Under the pieces are notes generated by a model. It saw only the letters and a list, made by a program, of their open reading frames with translations. It had not been told where the DNA came from and ran no database searches. A stretch of 64,000 nucleotides of DNA from Bog-159 sp049516155 (GTDB taxonomy: Bacteria; Acidobacteriota; Terriglobia; Bryobacterales; Bryobacteraceae), in the NCBI GenBank assembly GCA_049516155.1, contig JBEKTJ010000012.1:1-64000 (forward strand), given 5' to 3'. Position 1 is the stretch's first letter. Each line of letters starts with the position of its first letter. The translations under genes were made by a program, and so were the position numbers. Below are positions 55,522-63,837 of the stretch, one piece after another.

Positions 55522-56040
55522 TCACTTCACTTCATACCCCACAAACTCATCCAGCATCACATTACCCTTGTACTCCATCTCCTGGTGAATGCCGATTTTC
55601 GACGTGTAGTAAGCCTGCGCCGTGGCGTGCTTCAATTCGCCAAAGAAAACTTCTTCCGGAGCCTTGGGCTTCATCTCGTTCTTGGCCATGCGCTCCAGCA
55701 CCGCGACGCGTTCGCCCGCGCCGGCTTCCATAAACGCACGGCCGTTCATTTTGCGGGATAGGTCGTCCACCGATACCAAGCCGTTGCGCCAGTCGTCGCG
55801 GACCTTGGGGTCGAATGCTTCGGCGATGCGCGCGTCAATGTACGCGGCCACCTTCGCGGCGCGCGCACCGGGCGAGTGGTCGTCCGCCGGGATGATCGTT
55901 TCCGCCAGTTCATCCAACAGGGCGAATTCCGCGGGCGTGAAAAACTTCGGCGCATCGGTGACGGCGAAAACGGCGGGAGCAGCCACTACGGCGCCCGCGC
56001 CGATCCGGATCAAATCGCGGCGATTGATTTCGTAAGACAT
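55522..56040 (-). CDS. Gluconate 2-dehydrogenase subunit 3 family protein
   Basis: A 172-residue small subunit. The Tat leader INRRDLIRIGAGAVVAAPAVF is followed by FFTPAEFALLDELAETIIPADDHSPGARAAKVAAYIDARIAE, the family core. In known enzymes this subunit carries the GMC catalytic protein out through the Tat system and helps electron transfer. Its ATG shares a base with the GMC gene's stop (TGATG), so the two are coupled, with the GMC gene first. The same pair acts as glucoside 3-dehydrogenase in some bacteria. Confidence 0.9.
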   Translation of the reverse strand: MSYEINRRDLIRIGAGAVVAAPAVFAVTDAPKFFTPAEFALLDELAETIIPADDHSPGARAAKVAAYIDARIAEAFDPKVRDDWRNGLVSVDDLSRKMNGRAFMEAGAGERVAVLERMAKNEMKPKAPEEVFFGELKHATAQAYYTSKIGIHQEMEYKGNVMLDEFVGYEVK

Positions 56041-57806
56041 CAGACGTTCCCCTTCTTCAACTCTTCCGCCAGGTGGTCGCAGGAGCGCCAGCAGAGCGCC
56101 ATGATCGTCCACGTCGGATTCTGGCACGACGCGCTCACGTGCGTGCTGCCGTCCACCACCAGCAGGTTCTTCACATCGTGCGATTGCTGAAACTGATTCA
56201 CAACCGATTTCTTCGGATCGGTGCCCATGCGCGCCGTGCCCAGCTCGTGGATCGAGTATCCCTCGGTCAGAATCTCGCGATTCACGTTGATCTCCGCAAA
56301 GCCAGCGGCTTCGAACATCTCGCGGGCGGAATCGGCCATGTCCGCGGCCATCTTCTTTTCGTTGTCGCCGAACTTGATGTGGAAGCGCAGCACGGGGATG
56401 CCCCACCGGTCCTTGACCTCCGGATCGAGTTCCACATAGTTCTCGTAGCGCGGCAGAACCTCGCCGAACCCGCCCATGCCAATAAAGGCGCCGGCATAAT
56501 CGCGGACGCTTTTCTTGTAGGTGGAACCGAAACCGGGCGTGCTGTACGCGTTATCGGGGAACATGCCGGTTCCGCTGCCGCCTTCGAATCCGTAACCGCG
56601 CAGGAACTTCGGGTTGCGGTCCGTCAGGTTGCGGTAGCGCGCCACGTAGAATGAGCCGGGCCGTCCGTCGTCCAACGTGCGCGGCTTGCCGACCAACTCT
56701 TTGTCCAGCCCGGAAACACCCGGTCCCATCAGATGTTCGCAGAAATTGTGGCCGACATGGCCGCTGGAGTTGCCGATGCCATTCGGATACAGGCTCGATT
56801 TCGAAAGCAGCATCAGGCGCGCGGATTCGAGCGTGGATGCGGCCAGCAGCACCGTGCGCCCCTTCGCCGTATAGCTCTTACCCGTCTCGGTATCGATGAA
56901 TGCGACGCCGCTGGCCTTGCCGGTGTCCTTATCGACGGTGACTTCGGCCACCGTGGCATTGGTGCGCAGCGTCAGGTTGCCGGTTTCCATGGCAGGGTAA
57001 ATCAAGCCGGTGGGCGAATCAAACGCCGCATGGATGTCGCAGCCTCCCACGCGGCGGTCGCATGCGCCGCGCCCGTAACAATGGACGCGGTACTTGTTGT
57101 GCTTCAGTCCGTCGGTGGTGACGCCGGCGCGATAGGGCGTCAGCACGCGGTCCATCCTGGCTAGGCTCTCGCGCAGCGTCACCTCGGCTGGATTCAGGCG
57201 GACCGCCCGCTGGAAGAGGCTGTCCGGCAGATAGGGCAGGTTTTCCTTGTGGCCCGAAATGCCGAGATACAGATCCACCTTGTCGTAGTAAGGCGAGATA
57301 TCCGCGTAGGAGATGGGCCAGTCTTCGCCGTAGCCGTCGCGCGAGGCGGCCTTGAAATCGTAATCCGACAGGCGCAGCGCCAAGCGGCCCCAGATGTTGG
57401 TCTTGCCTCCCAGGCAGCGCGCACGCACCCAGGCGTACTGCGTGCCGGTGAAGGGATGGTCTTTCTCATCGACTACGATATCCTTGGCGTAATCCGATCC
57501 GTTGCCGTCCTCCACGTACGAATAAACGTGTTTGTAGGGCGATCCCTTGGCGTAGGGCGGTTGGCGAATGGCGTACTCGGCGCCGGAGAGAGCGTGCGAA
57601 TCGGGCGGCATGTCGCCGCGGCGGGGGTGGTCGTAGGGCCACTCCATCGATTTCAACTCCCGGTTGATATCGAGCTTCTTGCCCGCTTCCAGCAGAAGCA
57701 CTTGCATGCCGTGGGAGGTCAGTACATGCGCGGCCATACCGCCGCCTGCGCCGGAGCCTACCACGATGGCGTCGTAGGTTTTCCGGAGATCGATTTCGTC
57801 GGACAT
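56040..57806 (-). CDS. GMC-family FAD oxidoreductase, large subunit
   Basis: A 588-residue flavoprotein. The dinucleotide motif is DAIVVGSGAGGGMAAHVLTSHG, followed by the second family box (KTNIWGRLALRLSDYDFKA), the FAD covalent or binding region around CDIHAAFDSPTG, and the catalytic-end motif HELGTARMGTDPKKSVVNQ and DGSTHVSASCQNPTWTIMAL, with the active His/Asn pair. It has no own signal peptide, which fits export with the Tat-tagged small subunit. It is likely to oxidise a sugar or sugar alcohol (glucoside 3-dehydrogenase or gluconate dehydrogenase class), passing electrons to the respiratory chain. A cytochrome c subunit is not adjacent. Confidence 0.92.
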   Translation of the reverse strand: MSDEIDLRKTYDAIVVGSGAGGGMAAHVLTSHGMQVLLLEAGKKLDINRELKSMEWPYDHPRRGDMPPDSHALSGAEYAIRQPPYAKGSPYKHVYSYVEDGNGSDYAKDIVVDEKDHPFTGTQYAWVRARCLGGKTNIWGRLALRLSDYDFKAASRDGYGEDWPISYADISPYYDKVDLYLGISGHKENLPYLPDSLFQRAVRLNPAEVTLRESLARMDRVLTPYRAGVTTDGLKHNKYRVHCYGRGACDRRVGGCDIHAAFDSPTGLIYPAMETGNLTLRTNATVAEVTVDKDTGKASGVAFIDTETGKSYTAKGRTVLLAASTLESARLMLLSKSSLYPNGIGNSSGHVGHNFCEHLMGPGVSGLDKELVGKPRTLDDGRPGSFYVARYRNLTDRNPKFLRGYGFEGGSGTGMFPDNAYSTPGFGSTYKKSVRDYAGAFIGMGGFGEVLPRYENYVELDPEVKDRWGIPVLRFHIKFGDNEKKMAADMADSAREMFEAAGFAEINVNREILTEGYSIHELGTARMGTDPKKSVVNQFQQSHDVKNLLVVDGSTHVSASCQNPTWTIMALCWRSCDHLAEELKKGNV

Positions 57807-57921
57807 TATTCAGCCTCTTGTGTGCGTATGCAACCATCGTAGAACATGGCAGACTGTGGCGCACCAACTCGTACCTATGTGTGCCGCGCCACGCCTGCCC
57901 GCCTAACCAAAAGGGTATAAT

Positions 57922-58884
57922 GTGGGCGATTCAATGGATTCACCCATTCTGCGGGATCATTCGCCGCCCCAAATTCTATTGGCGGACGACAGTCCGGTAT
58001 TTCGGGACATGCTGCAAAAGATGCTCCTGGAATGGGGTTACGCCGTGACCACGGTCACCGACGGCCAGCAAGCGTGGGATGTGCTGCGGAAGGACGACGG
58101 GCCGCGCCTGGCGCTACTCGATTGGATGATGCCCGGCTTGGAAGGAGCGGATGTATGCCGGTTGGTGCGCGCAAATATTCGCGACCGCTACGTTTACATG
58201 ATGCTGCTGAGCGTCCGTGCGGATTTGGAAGACGTTGTGAAAGGCATGGAATCGGGCGCGGACGACTACATCGTGAAGCCATTCCAGGTGGATGAGCTGC
58301 GCGCCCGCCTGCGCGCCGGACGGCGGGTGCTGGCGTTACAGGAAGAACTGGTGGAAGCGCGCGAAGCATTGCGCGAGCAGGCCACGCGCGACGGACTCAC
58401 AGGACTCTGGAATCGCACCGCCATCTTCGACATTCTCCAGAATGAACTGGCGCGCTCCGGCCGCAGCGGCCAACCTTTGATCGCGCTGATGGCGGACCTG
58501 GACGGATTTAAGCCTATTAACGACCGTTTTGGCCACATGGCCGGCGATGCGGTGTTGCGTCAGGCGGCGGCATGTATGCGCGCGTCGGTGCGGCGCTACG
58601 ATGCGGTCGGCCGCTATGGCGGCGAGGAATTTCTGATGGTGCTGCCGGGTTGTGATCTGGCAGGCGGCGTGGCGCTGGCGGAACGCATCCGCGATGCGAT
58701 CAAAGGCGAATGCTTCCGATCCGGCGATACTGAAATCCAGCTCACCTGCAGCTTGGGAGCGGCTGCGGCTGTCCCGCCGGCGATTCCGCAGGCCGACGAT
58801 CTGGTGCGCGCAGCGGACGCGGCTTTGTATCGCGCCAAGCGTCAGGGACGGAACCGAGTGGAAGCTGCTGGCGGCTCCGTTTGA
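57922..58884 (+). CDS. Response regulator with diguanylate cyclase (REC-GGDEF)
   Basis: A 320-residue protein that makes cyclic di-GMP. The receiver domain (residues 17-125) has the acidic pair ADDS, the phosphorylation site Asp67 in LLDWMMPG and Lys119 in VKPF. The GGDEF domain has GGEEF at 233-237 and an intact inhibitory RxxD site (RRYD, 224-227) five residues before it, so feedback control is likely. A GTG at 57922 with AAGGG nearby is used as start; an ATG at 57934 is an alternative, since a TATAAT box lies at 57916-57921. No sensor kinase is adjacent. Confidence 0.93.
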   Translation: MGDSMDSPILRDHSPPQILLADDSPVFRDMLQKMLLEWGYAVTTVTDGQQAWDVLRKDDGPRLALLDWMMPGLEGADVCRLVRANIRDRYVYMMLLSVRADLEDVVKGMESGADDYIVKPFQVDELRARLRAGRRVLALQEELVEAREALREQATRDGLTGLWNRTAIFDILQNELARSGRSGQPLIALMADLDGFKPINDRFGHMAGDAVLRQAAACMRASVRRYDAVGRYGGEEFLMVLPGCDLAGGVALAERIRDAIKGECFRSGDTEIQLTCSLGAAAAVPPAIPQADDLVRAADAALYRAKRQGRNRVEAAGGSV

Positions 58885-58911
58885 CTCGGGGTATGGCGGC
58901 GCGCGGCCGGT

Positions 58912-59199
58912 CTATTTGCGGGCTTGGCTGGCGATGAACTCGCCCATCGCCGAGACCAGCGATGCGATGCGCGCGTCTGTCTCGCGGAAGCGGCGATCAG
59001 TCTCGCGGTCTCTCGCGGCGGCTTCCTCTGCGAGCACGCCGATCCGGTCGCCTAGGTCGGCAACCTTTCCGGTCAGCTCATTCAATTGCCGTTGTGTGTC
59101 GCGCCAGAGGCCGCGGAACTCTTCACGGTCTTTGCGGCGCTCCTCGGCCAATCCCGCCGTGACGTGTTCGATGCGCTCGAATCGCTCGTCGATAGTCAT
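58912..59199 (-). CDS. Small coiled-coil protein
   Basis: A 95-residue, strongly charged protein (MTIDERFERIEHVTAGLAEERRKD...) that shows regular heptads over most of its length (RQLNELTGKVADLGDRIGVL and later RETDARIASLVSAM). No domain is recognised. It resembles short acidobacterial and cyanobacterial coiled-coil proteins of unknown role. It is convergent with the diguanylate cyclase, with 27 bp between the stops. Confidence 0.7.
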   Translation of the reverse strand: MTIDERFERIEHVTAGLAEERRKDREEFRGLWRDTQRQLNELTGKVADLGDRIGVLAEEAAARDRETDRRFRETDARIASLVSAMGEFIASQARK

Positions 59200-59256
59200 C
59201 GCTTCTCCAGTATATCCGGTCTGGCACGGCTCGAAAAAATTCCGGCATAAATTCGC

Positions 59257-59284
59257 TTGCTTTGCGTTACAACTGGGTTATAAT
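59257..59284 (+). promoter_or_regulatory. Likely sigma70-type promoter of the HisKA-only gene
   Basis: TTGCTT (59257-59262) and TATAAT (59279-59284) are separated by 16 bases. Transcription would begin near 59291, about 20 bases before the ATG at 59312, so the leader is short. Confidence 0.5.
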
Positions 59285-59311
59285 CGTCCGTGCCCCCCGA
59301 GTTCACATTAC

Positions 59312-59635
59312 ATGCCCACACTTGCTCCCGACATCGCCGCCAATCCGCTCCAGCAGGGGGTTTGGCCCATTATGAGCGTTCTTGTACACGATCTGCGCCA
59401 ACCGCTCAGTGTGATCGACGCCTGCGCCGACTATTTGAATTTGGTCTTGCCGGCCACAGATCGACGTGCGCGGCAACAACTGGAACTGTTGCAAGAGCAG
59501 GTGGGCGAAGCCAACCGCATCATGCATGAGGCCCTGTTGAGACTTCACTATCCGGACGCATCGCCGGTGCCCGAAGCGACAGGCGCCAGCAGCCGTCCGT
59601 TGACAAAAGCGGCCAGCGCCGGCGTGATGTACTGA
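59312..59635 (+). CDS. Stand-alone HisKA (phospho-acceptor) domain protein
   Basis: A 107-residue protein with only the dimerisation and phospho-acceptor part of a histidine kinase. The H-box is VLVHDLRQPLSV with His26, followed by helix two (QLELLQEQVGEANRIMHEAL). There is no ATP-binding HATPase part; the sequence ends in a short tail. It could act as a phosphotransfer or dimerisation partner. Its last 88 bases overlap the 3' end of the P-loop gene on the other strand. A start at MPTLAP is chosen because a promoter lies just before it. Confidence 0.7.
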   Translation: MPTLAPDIAANPLQQGVWPIMSVLVHDLRQPLSVIDACADYLNLVLPATDRRARQQLELLQEQVGEANRIMHEALLRLHYPDASPVPEATGASSRPLTKAASAGVMY

Positions 59636-60183
59636 GGAGGCCGTACCGGGAAGCGCGGCTTACCGTCCCAAGCGTCGCGTGGCACGTCTTTCCAGAGGGG
59701 CTCGGGCAAGCTGCGCTCAATCACCACGCATGCGTCGGCCCGGCCGAGGAAGCGGCGGCCGGAAGCTTTGAAATCCCCCTGGCCAAAGTCCAGTACTACC
59801 AGATATAAGTCCGGCGTCAAGAATTCGACGATGCTATTGGATTCTACGATCAGGTTGCGGCTGTCGGCGCGCACTTCGCGCACAGCCGGCAATGCGTTCG
59901 CAAGTTGCCCGGTAGCTGTGCGCACCCAGTAGGAGCGGCGCGCGCCGGCCGCAAGGAAGCGGCCTGTATCGGAACGGCCGGGGTGGCGTTCCTGCGCGAT
60001 GGCATAGGGGTGATCGGACGACAGGCAGCAGTCGCAGTTTTTGCCGGAGGCTGAGCAGATGCCGTGGCCGAACTGCGTGATCTTCATGGCGGTCCAGTCG
60101 AATTCGGGCAGCGCTTGGATGATGCCCGCCACTACGGAGGTTTTTCCTATGTTGCGGGAATGCCCGCCTACCACTATTAGCAT
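59548..60183 (-). CDS. MobB-like P-loop protein
   Basis: A 211-residue protein with Walker A GGHSRNIGKTS at the start, as in the MobB family (molybdenum-cofactor nucleotide-binding proteins), followed by a Cys cluster CSASGKNCDCC that could hold a metal, and a LVVLDFGQGDFK segment. It is not a standard MobB: the mid-part IVESNSIVEFLTPDLYLVV resembles P-loop proteins found mainly in Acidobacteriota. It lies 67 bp after lpxD on the same strand. The start codon lies inside a 19-bp tandem repeat, and the end overlaps the HisKA gene. Confidence 0.7.
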   Translation of the reverse strand: MLIVVGGHSRNIGKTSVVAGIIQALPEFDWTAMKITQFGHGICSASGKNCDCCLSSDHPYAIAQERHPGRSDTGRFLAAGARRSYWVRTATGQLANALPAVREVRADSRNLIVESNSIVEFLTPDLYLVVLDFGQGDFKASGRRFLGRADACVVIERSLPEPLWKDVPRDAWDGKPRFPVRPPQYITPALAAFVNGRLLAPVASGTGDASG

Positions 60184-60209
60184 CTCACGTCACTATTAGC
60201 ATCTCACGG
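60172..60209. repeat. 19-bp tandem duplication over a start codon
   Basis: CACTATTAGCATCTCACGT occurs twice in a row, differing at the last base. On the minus strand each copy contains GTGAGATGCTAATAGTG; the inner copy provides the start of the P-loop gene, and the outer one begins a five-codon frame (MLIVT) that stops just before the real ATG. Confidence 0.9.
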
Positions 60210-60216
60210 AATGCTC

Positions 60217-60249
60217 ACCAACCACACTGACTAACACGGATCACGCACG
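60217..60249 (-). repeat. Dispersed intergenic motif, copy 3 (degenerate)
   Basis: ACCAACCACACTGACTAACA followed by CGGATCACGCACG is a worn version of the motif at 11563-11597 read on the opposite strand. It fills the gap between lpxD and the P-loop gene. Confidence 0.4.
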
Positions 60250-60250
60250 T

Positions 60251-61282
60251 CTAGTTCTGCTTTTCTTCCAAGTGCGCCAGACGGCGCTTGAAATCGACAA
60301 ACTGGCGGCGCATCTCGGGCAGACGCGCCAGATTGGCGAGCTGCTCCAGGTGCTCCTTCAAAGGCCGCGCCGGCGTGCCCCAAACCGTCTGCCCGGAGCG
60401 CACAATTTTGGAAGTCAGGATACCGCATCCGGACCCTAACACGGCCCGCGTTTCGATGCGGGCCTTGTCGCCGATCCCGACTTGTCCGCCGATGACCGCG
60501 TAATCCTCCACCACCACGCCGCCTGAAAAGCCGGTTTGCGCCGCCACCACCACGTGCCGCCCGATGCGGCAATTATGGCCGACATGCACCATATTGTCCA
60601 GCTTGGTGCCTTCGCCGATCAGCGTGACACCCAGGGCCGCCCGGTCGACACACGAATTCGCTCCGATCTCCACAAAGTCGCCGATCTCGACGCGGCCCAC
60701 TTGCGGGAACTTATGATAGCGCTCGTTCTCGAAAACGTAGCCAAACCCGTCGGCGCCGATCACGCAGCCGGAGTGCAGAATTACGCCGCGGCCGATATCC
60801 ACGTTGTCGTAAATCGTGACGTTGGCATGCAGCACGCAGCCTTCGCCCAGCACCACGCGCTTGCCGATCGAGCAGCCCGCGCCGATGCCACTGGCCAAAC
60901 CGATGCGGCTGCTGTCGCCGATATTGACGTGCGGCCCAATCGAAGCTAAAGCGCCGATCTCCACGTCTTTGCCGATCACCGCGGTGGGATGAATGCCGGG
61001 CTTGACCTCCAGCGTGGGATAGAAGCGATTCATGGCGCGCGCAAAGGCAGTGCGCGGCTCGGGCGCGCGAATCACCGTGCGGCGGCTGGGACTGGGATAA
61101 TCGGAAGGCACGATCAGGCAGCCGGCGGCGGAAAAGTCCGCCTGTTGCGCCGCTTTGCGGCCGCCCAGGAAGGAAAGCTCGCCGCCGCCCGCGGTTTCGA
61201 GCGGGGCGACGCCGGTCAGTTCTTTTTCGCCGTCACCTTCGAAGGTGGCGCCCAACCACTCCGCCAGTTCACGTACGCGCAT
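60251..61282 (-). CDS. lpxD: UDP-3-O-(3-hydroxyacyl)glucosamine N-acyltransferase
   Basis: Adds the second acyl chain in lipid A synthesis, using acyl-ACP. The 343-residue protein has an N-terminal uridine-binding part (MRVRELAEWLGATFEGDGEKEL, VAPLETAGGGELSFLG) and a long left-handed beta-helix of hexapeptide repeats. The family signature IGADGFGYVFENERYHKFPQ (residues about 175-194) and the catalytic His236 in VHVGHNCRIG are present. A short helix ends the protein (FVDFKRRLAHLEEKQN). The ATG is five bases from the divergent lpxA ATG. Confidence 0.95.
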   Translation of the reverse strand: MRVRELAEWLGATFEGDGEKELTGVAPLETAGGGELSFLGGRKAAQQADFSAAGCLIVPSDYPSPSRRTVIRAPEPRTAFARAMNRFYPTLEVKPGIHPTAVIGKDVEIGALASIGPHVNIGDSSRIGLASGIGAGCSIGKRVVLGEGCVLHANVTIYDNVDIGRGVILHSGCVIGADGFGYVFENERYHKFPQVGRVEIGDFVEIGANSCVDRAALGVTLIGEGTKLDNMVHVGHNCRIGRHVVVAAQTGFSGGVVVEDYAVIGGQVGIGDKARIETRAVLGSGCGILTSKIVRSGQTVWGTPARPLKEHLEQLANLARLPEMRRQFVDFKRRLAHLEEKQN

Positions 61283-61287
61283 GTCTT

Positions 61288-62070
61288 ATGATACAAGCTG
61301 TGATTGCGTCAACTGCACGTATTCATCCGGACGCCAAGATCGGGCCGGGCGTCATTATAGGGGATTTCTGCGTGGTGGAGACCGATGTGGAGATCGGCGC
61401 GGGCTGCGTGTTGGAACCTTATGTCTTTGTGAAGCGCTGGACCACATTAGGGGAACGCAATCTGATCTCGGCGGGGACGGTGCTGGGAACCGATCCGCTG
61501 GACAAAGCCTTCGACGCCAGTGCGCGCAGCTATTTGCGGATCGGCAACGGCAACCGGATACGCGAGCATTACACCATTTCGCGCGGGACGCAACCGGAAT
61601 CCGTGACGGAAATCGGGGACGAGAACTACATCATGACCTCCGGCCATATCGCACACAATTGCAAGATCGGCAACCGCACCGTGATTTGCAGTTGCGCACT
61701 GGTGGCGGGTTACGTGGAGGTGGAAGACCAGGCGTTCATCTCCGGTGGAGTGGTAGTACATCAGTATTCCAAGATCGGGCGGCTGGCCATGATCGGCGGC
61801 AACACACGTGTTAACAGCGACGTGCCGCCGTTTTTCCTATATTCGGGCTTCAACGTGACGGCGATGGGCCTGAACCTGGTGGGGCTAAAGCGGGCCGGAT
61901 ACAGGCAGGCGGATATTGCGGCGCTGAAGAAGGCGTACCAGATCCTGTATCGCTCGGGCCTGAAGCTGGCAGATGCGCTGGCGCGCATGGAGGCCGAAAT
62001 CCCCACGCCGGAGACGCGCCACCTGGTGGAGTTTGTGCGGCGCAGCGAGCGCGGAATCTGCCGCGAGTAG
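61288..62070 (+). CDS. lpxA: UDP-N-acetylglucosamine acyltransferase
   Basis: Catalyses the first step of lipid A synthesis. The 260-residue protein shows the left-handed beta-helix (IHPDAKIGPGVIIGDFCVVE), with the catalytic base His123 in SGHIAHNCKIGNR. Where E. coli has LAGH (His144), this protein has VAGY, a difference in the substrate pocket. The C-terminal helical part begins after NLVGLKRAGYRQADIAALKKAY, which is typical. The gene is not followed by lpxB in this window. Its start codon is five bases from the divergent lpxD start, so each promoter must lie inside the other gene. Confidence 0.95.
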   Translation: MIQAVIASTARIHPDAKIGPGVIIGDFCVVETDVEIGAGCVLEPYVFVKRWTTLGERNLISAGTVLGTDPLDKAFDASARSYLRIGNGNRIREHYTISRGTQPESVTEIGDENYIMTSGHIAHNCKIGNRTVICSCALVAGYVEVEDQAFISGGVVVHQYSKIGRLAMIGGNTRVNSDVPPFFLYSGFNVTAMGLNLVGLKRAGYRQADIAALKKAYQILYRSGLKLADALARMEAEIPTPETRHLVEFVRRSERGICRE

Positions 62071-62139
62071 CCCCGCGTAGTTCAGATTGCCCTCCATCCA
62101 CCTTTGCCAGCATACGATTAACAGTTCAGATAGAGAACA

Positions 62140-62161
62140 GGCGCAATCCATTGTATGCGCC
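62140..62161 (+). terminator. Hairpin after lpxA, possible terminator
   Basis: GGCGCA (62140-62145) pairs with TGCGCC (62156-62161) around a 10-base loop, about 70 bp after the lpxA stop. The following bases (CGCCTTTC) give only a short T-run. Confidence 0.35.
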
Positions 62162-62329
62162 CGCCTTTCACGCTATCTTTCTCCAGTGAGACAAGAGTTT
62201 ACACGAACATCGAAACTCTGCTCGTCCGGCCAGGCCCACGAAATATAATCGGCGCCACTGCACCAAATGGCGTCGGTTTTGCGCATTTACGAATGTGGGG
62301 AAAAAACGACAGGAAGGAAGAATAATTAA

Positions 62330-63658
62330 ATGCAATTGAGAAAAGGAAGTTCAGGACGCGGCCTAATGCGGGCCGCGAAACATTTGGCGAACGGCGCTCT
62401 TGCCGGGGCGATTGGATTGGCGGCGGCGACGTTGCTTCCGGCACAAGCTCCGGTGATGACCACGCTGTACACATTTACGGTAGGTTCGGCAGGATGGGAC
62501 CCGTCGGGAAATCTGGTCCGCGACGCAAATGGCGCGCTTTACGGCGTGACCAGCGGCGGCGGCGGAGTGTCCCCATTCTGCACGGACGGTTGCGGCGTCG
62601 TCTTCCAGTTAGCGCCTCCGGCGGTTTCTGGGGGCGCCTGGACGTACAACGTGCTTTATAGTTTTCAGGGCGAGGGCGATGGAGCCGGACCCAACGGGCC
62701 CCTAGTCTTCGATGCCCAAGGCAATTTGTACGGCACGACTGAGGGAGGAGGCGCAGTGGTTAACGAGGCGTATACTGGCACGGTATTCGAGTTGACCCCT
62801 CCCACTGTGCCCGGCGATCCGTGGACTCACACGATCCTGGCGACGTTTCCCACTGTGGCGCAAGGGGCCGCGCCGATTGGCGGCTTGGTCTTCGGCGCAG
62901 GCGGCGGGTTGTATGGCTTTGCCAGCCAGGGCGGATTTTTCGCCAGTGGAGACCTAGGTGGCGTGGCGTTTGAGTTGATGCCACCTGCGGGTGCTGGCGC
63001 CTGGAATTACAACGTCCTGCACAGCTTTGACCCTAGCGTCGATGGATATCACCCTGCCGGGACACCGGTGTTCGACAACCATGGACGGCTCTACGGGGTC
63101 ACGGCCGGCTCCCTAAGCGAAACCGCGAGCGGCGAGCTGTTCGTTCTGACGCCGCCCGCGACTGCCGGGGACGCCTGGGGGGAACACTTGCTATACGGCA
63201 CACCATATTCGGTCAGCGGCGTGGTATTCGGTCCCGATGGATCGCTCTATGGCGCCACAGAGTTAGGTGGCACGGGTTGTAGCGAAGGATGCGGGACGGT
63301 ACTCCAGTTTCAGGCGCCGGCGACCGCGGGCGGTACCTGGACCGAAAATGTGATTTATGCTTTTACCGGCGGCCACGATGGCTCGTTGCCTTTTAACCCG
63401 CCCGTGGTGAGCCCGAGCGGCAAAGTCTACGGCACAACCGACGAGGGCGGGAGCGCAGGCGCCGGAACTATCTATGAATTGACGCCACCCTCGACAACGG
63501 GCGCCGCATGGACCAAGTTGCTGCTGCATACCTTCGATGGCGGCGATGGGCGGTTTCCGCTCAACGGCATCATCCTCGCGCCGGGTGGTGTGATCTACGG
63601 CGTCACCAACCGTGGCGGCTCTGCCGGTGTGGGTGTCGTCTTCGAGCTGACCCTATAG
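62330..63658 (+). CDS. Exported Gloeo/Verruco repeat protein
   Basis: A 442-residue secreted protein with a signal-like region LANGALAGAIGLAAATLLPAQ, then about ten repeats of the Gloeo_Verruco type (GPLVFDAQGNLYGTTEGGG, GTVFELTPP, LLHTFDGGDGRFPLNG). These blades alternate GNLYGTT and VFELT motifs and form a propeller-like structure of unknown function, common in Acidobacteriota and Verrucomicrobiota. A GGAAGG sequence lies about 10 bases before the ATG, and a TATAAT box at 62244-62249 may be its promoter. A paralogue starts at 63838. Confidence 0.85.
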   Translation: MQLRKGSSGRGLMRAAKHLANGALAGAIGLAAATLLPAQAPVMTTLYTFTVGSAGWDPSGNLVRDANGALYGVTSGGGGVSPFCTDGCGVVFQLAPPAVSGGAWTYNVLYSFQGEGDGAGPNGPLVFDAQGNLYGTTEGGGAVVNEAYTGTVFELTPPTVPGDPWTHTILATFPTVAQGAAPIGGLVFGAGGGLYGFASQGGFFASGDLGGVAFELMPPAGAGAWNYNVLHSFDPSVDGYHPAGTPVFDNHGRLYGVTAGSLSETASGELFVLTPPATAGDAWGEHLLYGTPYSVSGVVFGPDGSLYGATELGGTGCSEGCGTVLQFQAPATAGGTWTENVIYAFTGGHDGSLPFNPPVVSPSGKVYGTTDEGGSAGAGTIYELTPPSTTGAAWTKLLLHTFDGGDGRFPLNGIILAPGGVIYGVTNRGGSAGVGVVFELTL

Positions 63659-63699
63659 TGTCGACCGCGGACTGGCAACCTCCCGAGGTTCTGCGTCCT

Positions 63700-63731
63700 A
63701 GCCCGCCCGGCAACTGCCGTGGCGGGCTTTG
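63700..63731 (+). terminator. Hairpin after the Gloeo/Verruco gene
   Basis: AGCCCGCC (63700-63707) and GGCGGGCT (63721-63728) form an eight-base stem followed by a short T stretch. It separates two similar genes, which are then probably transcribed independently. Confidence 0.55.
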
Positions 63732-63837
63732 GTCTGTCCGCGAATAGGCCAGGAGCCGGGGGAGCCTGTCGGAGACTACCACAGGGACGCATTATCGGTC
63801 GGCTTCGCGCAAATTTTTCAGACAAAAGGAATTTACA

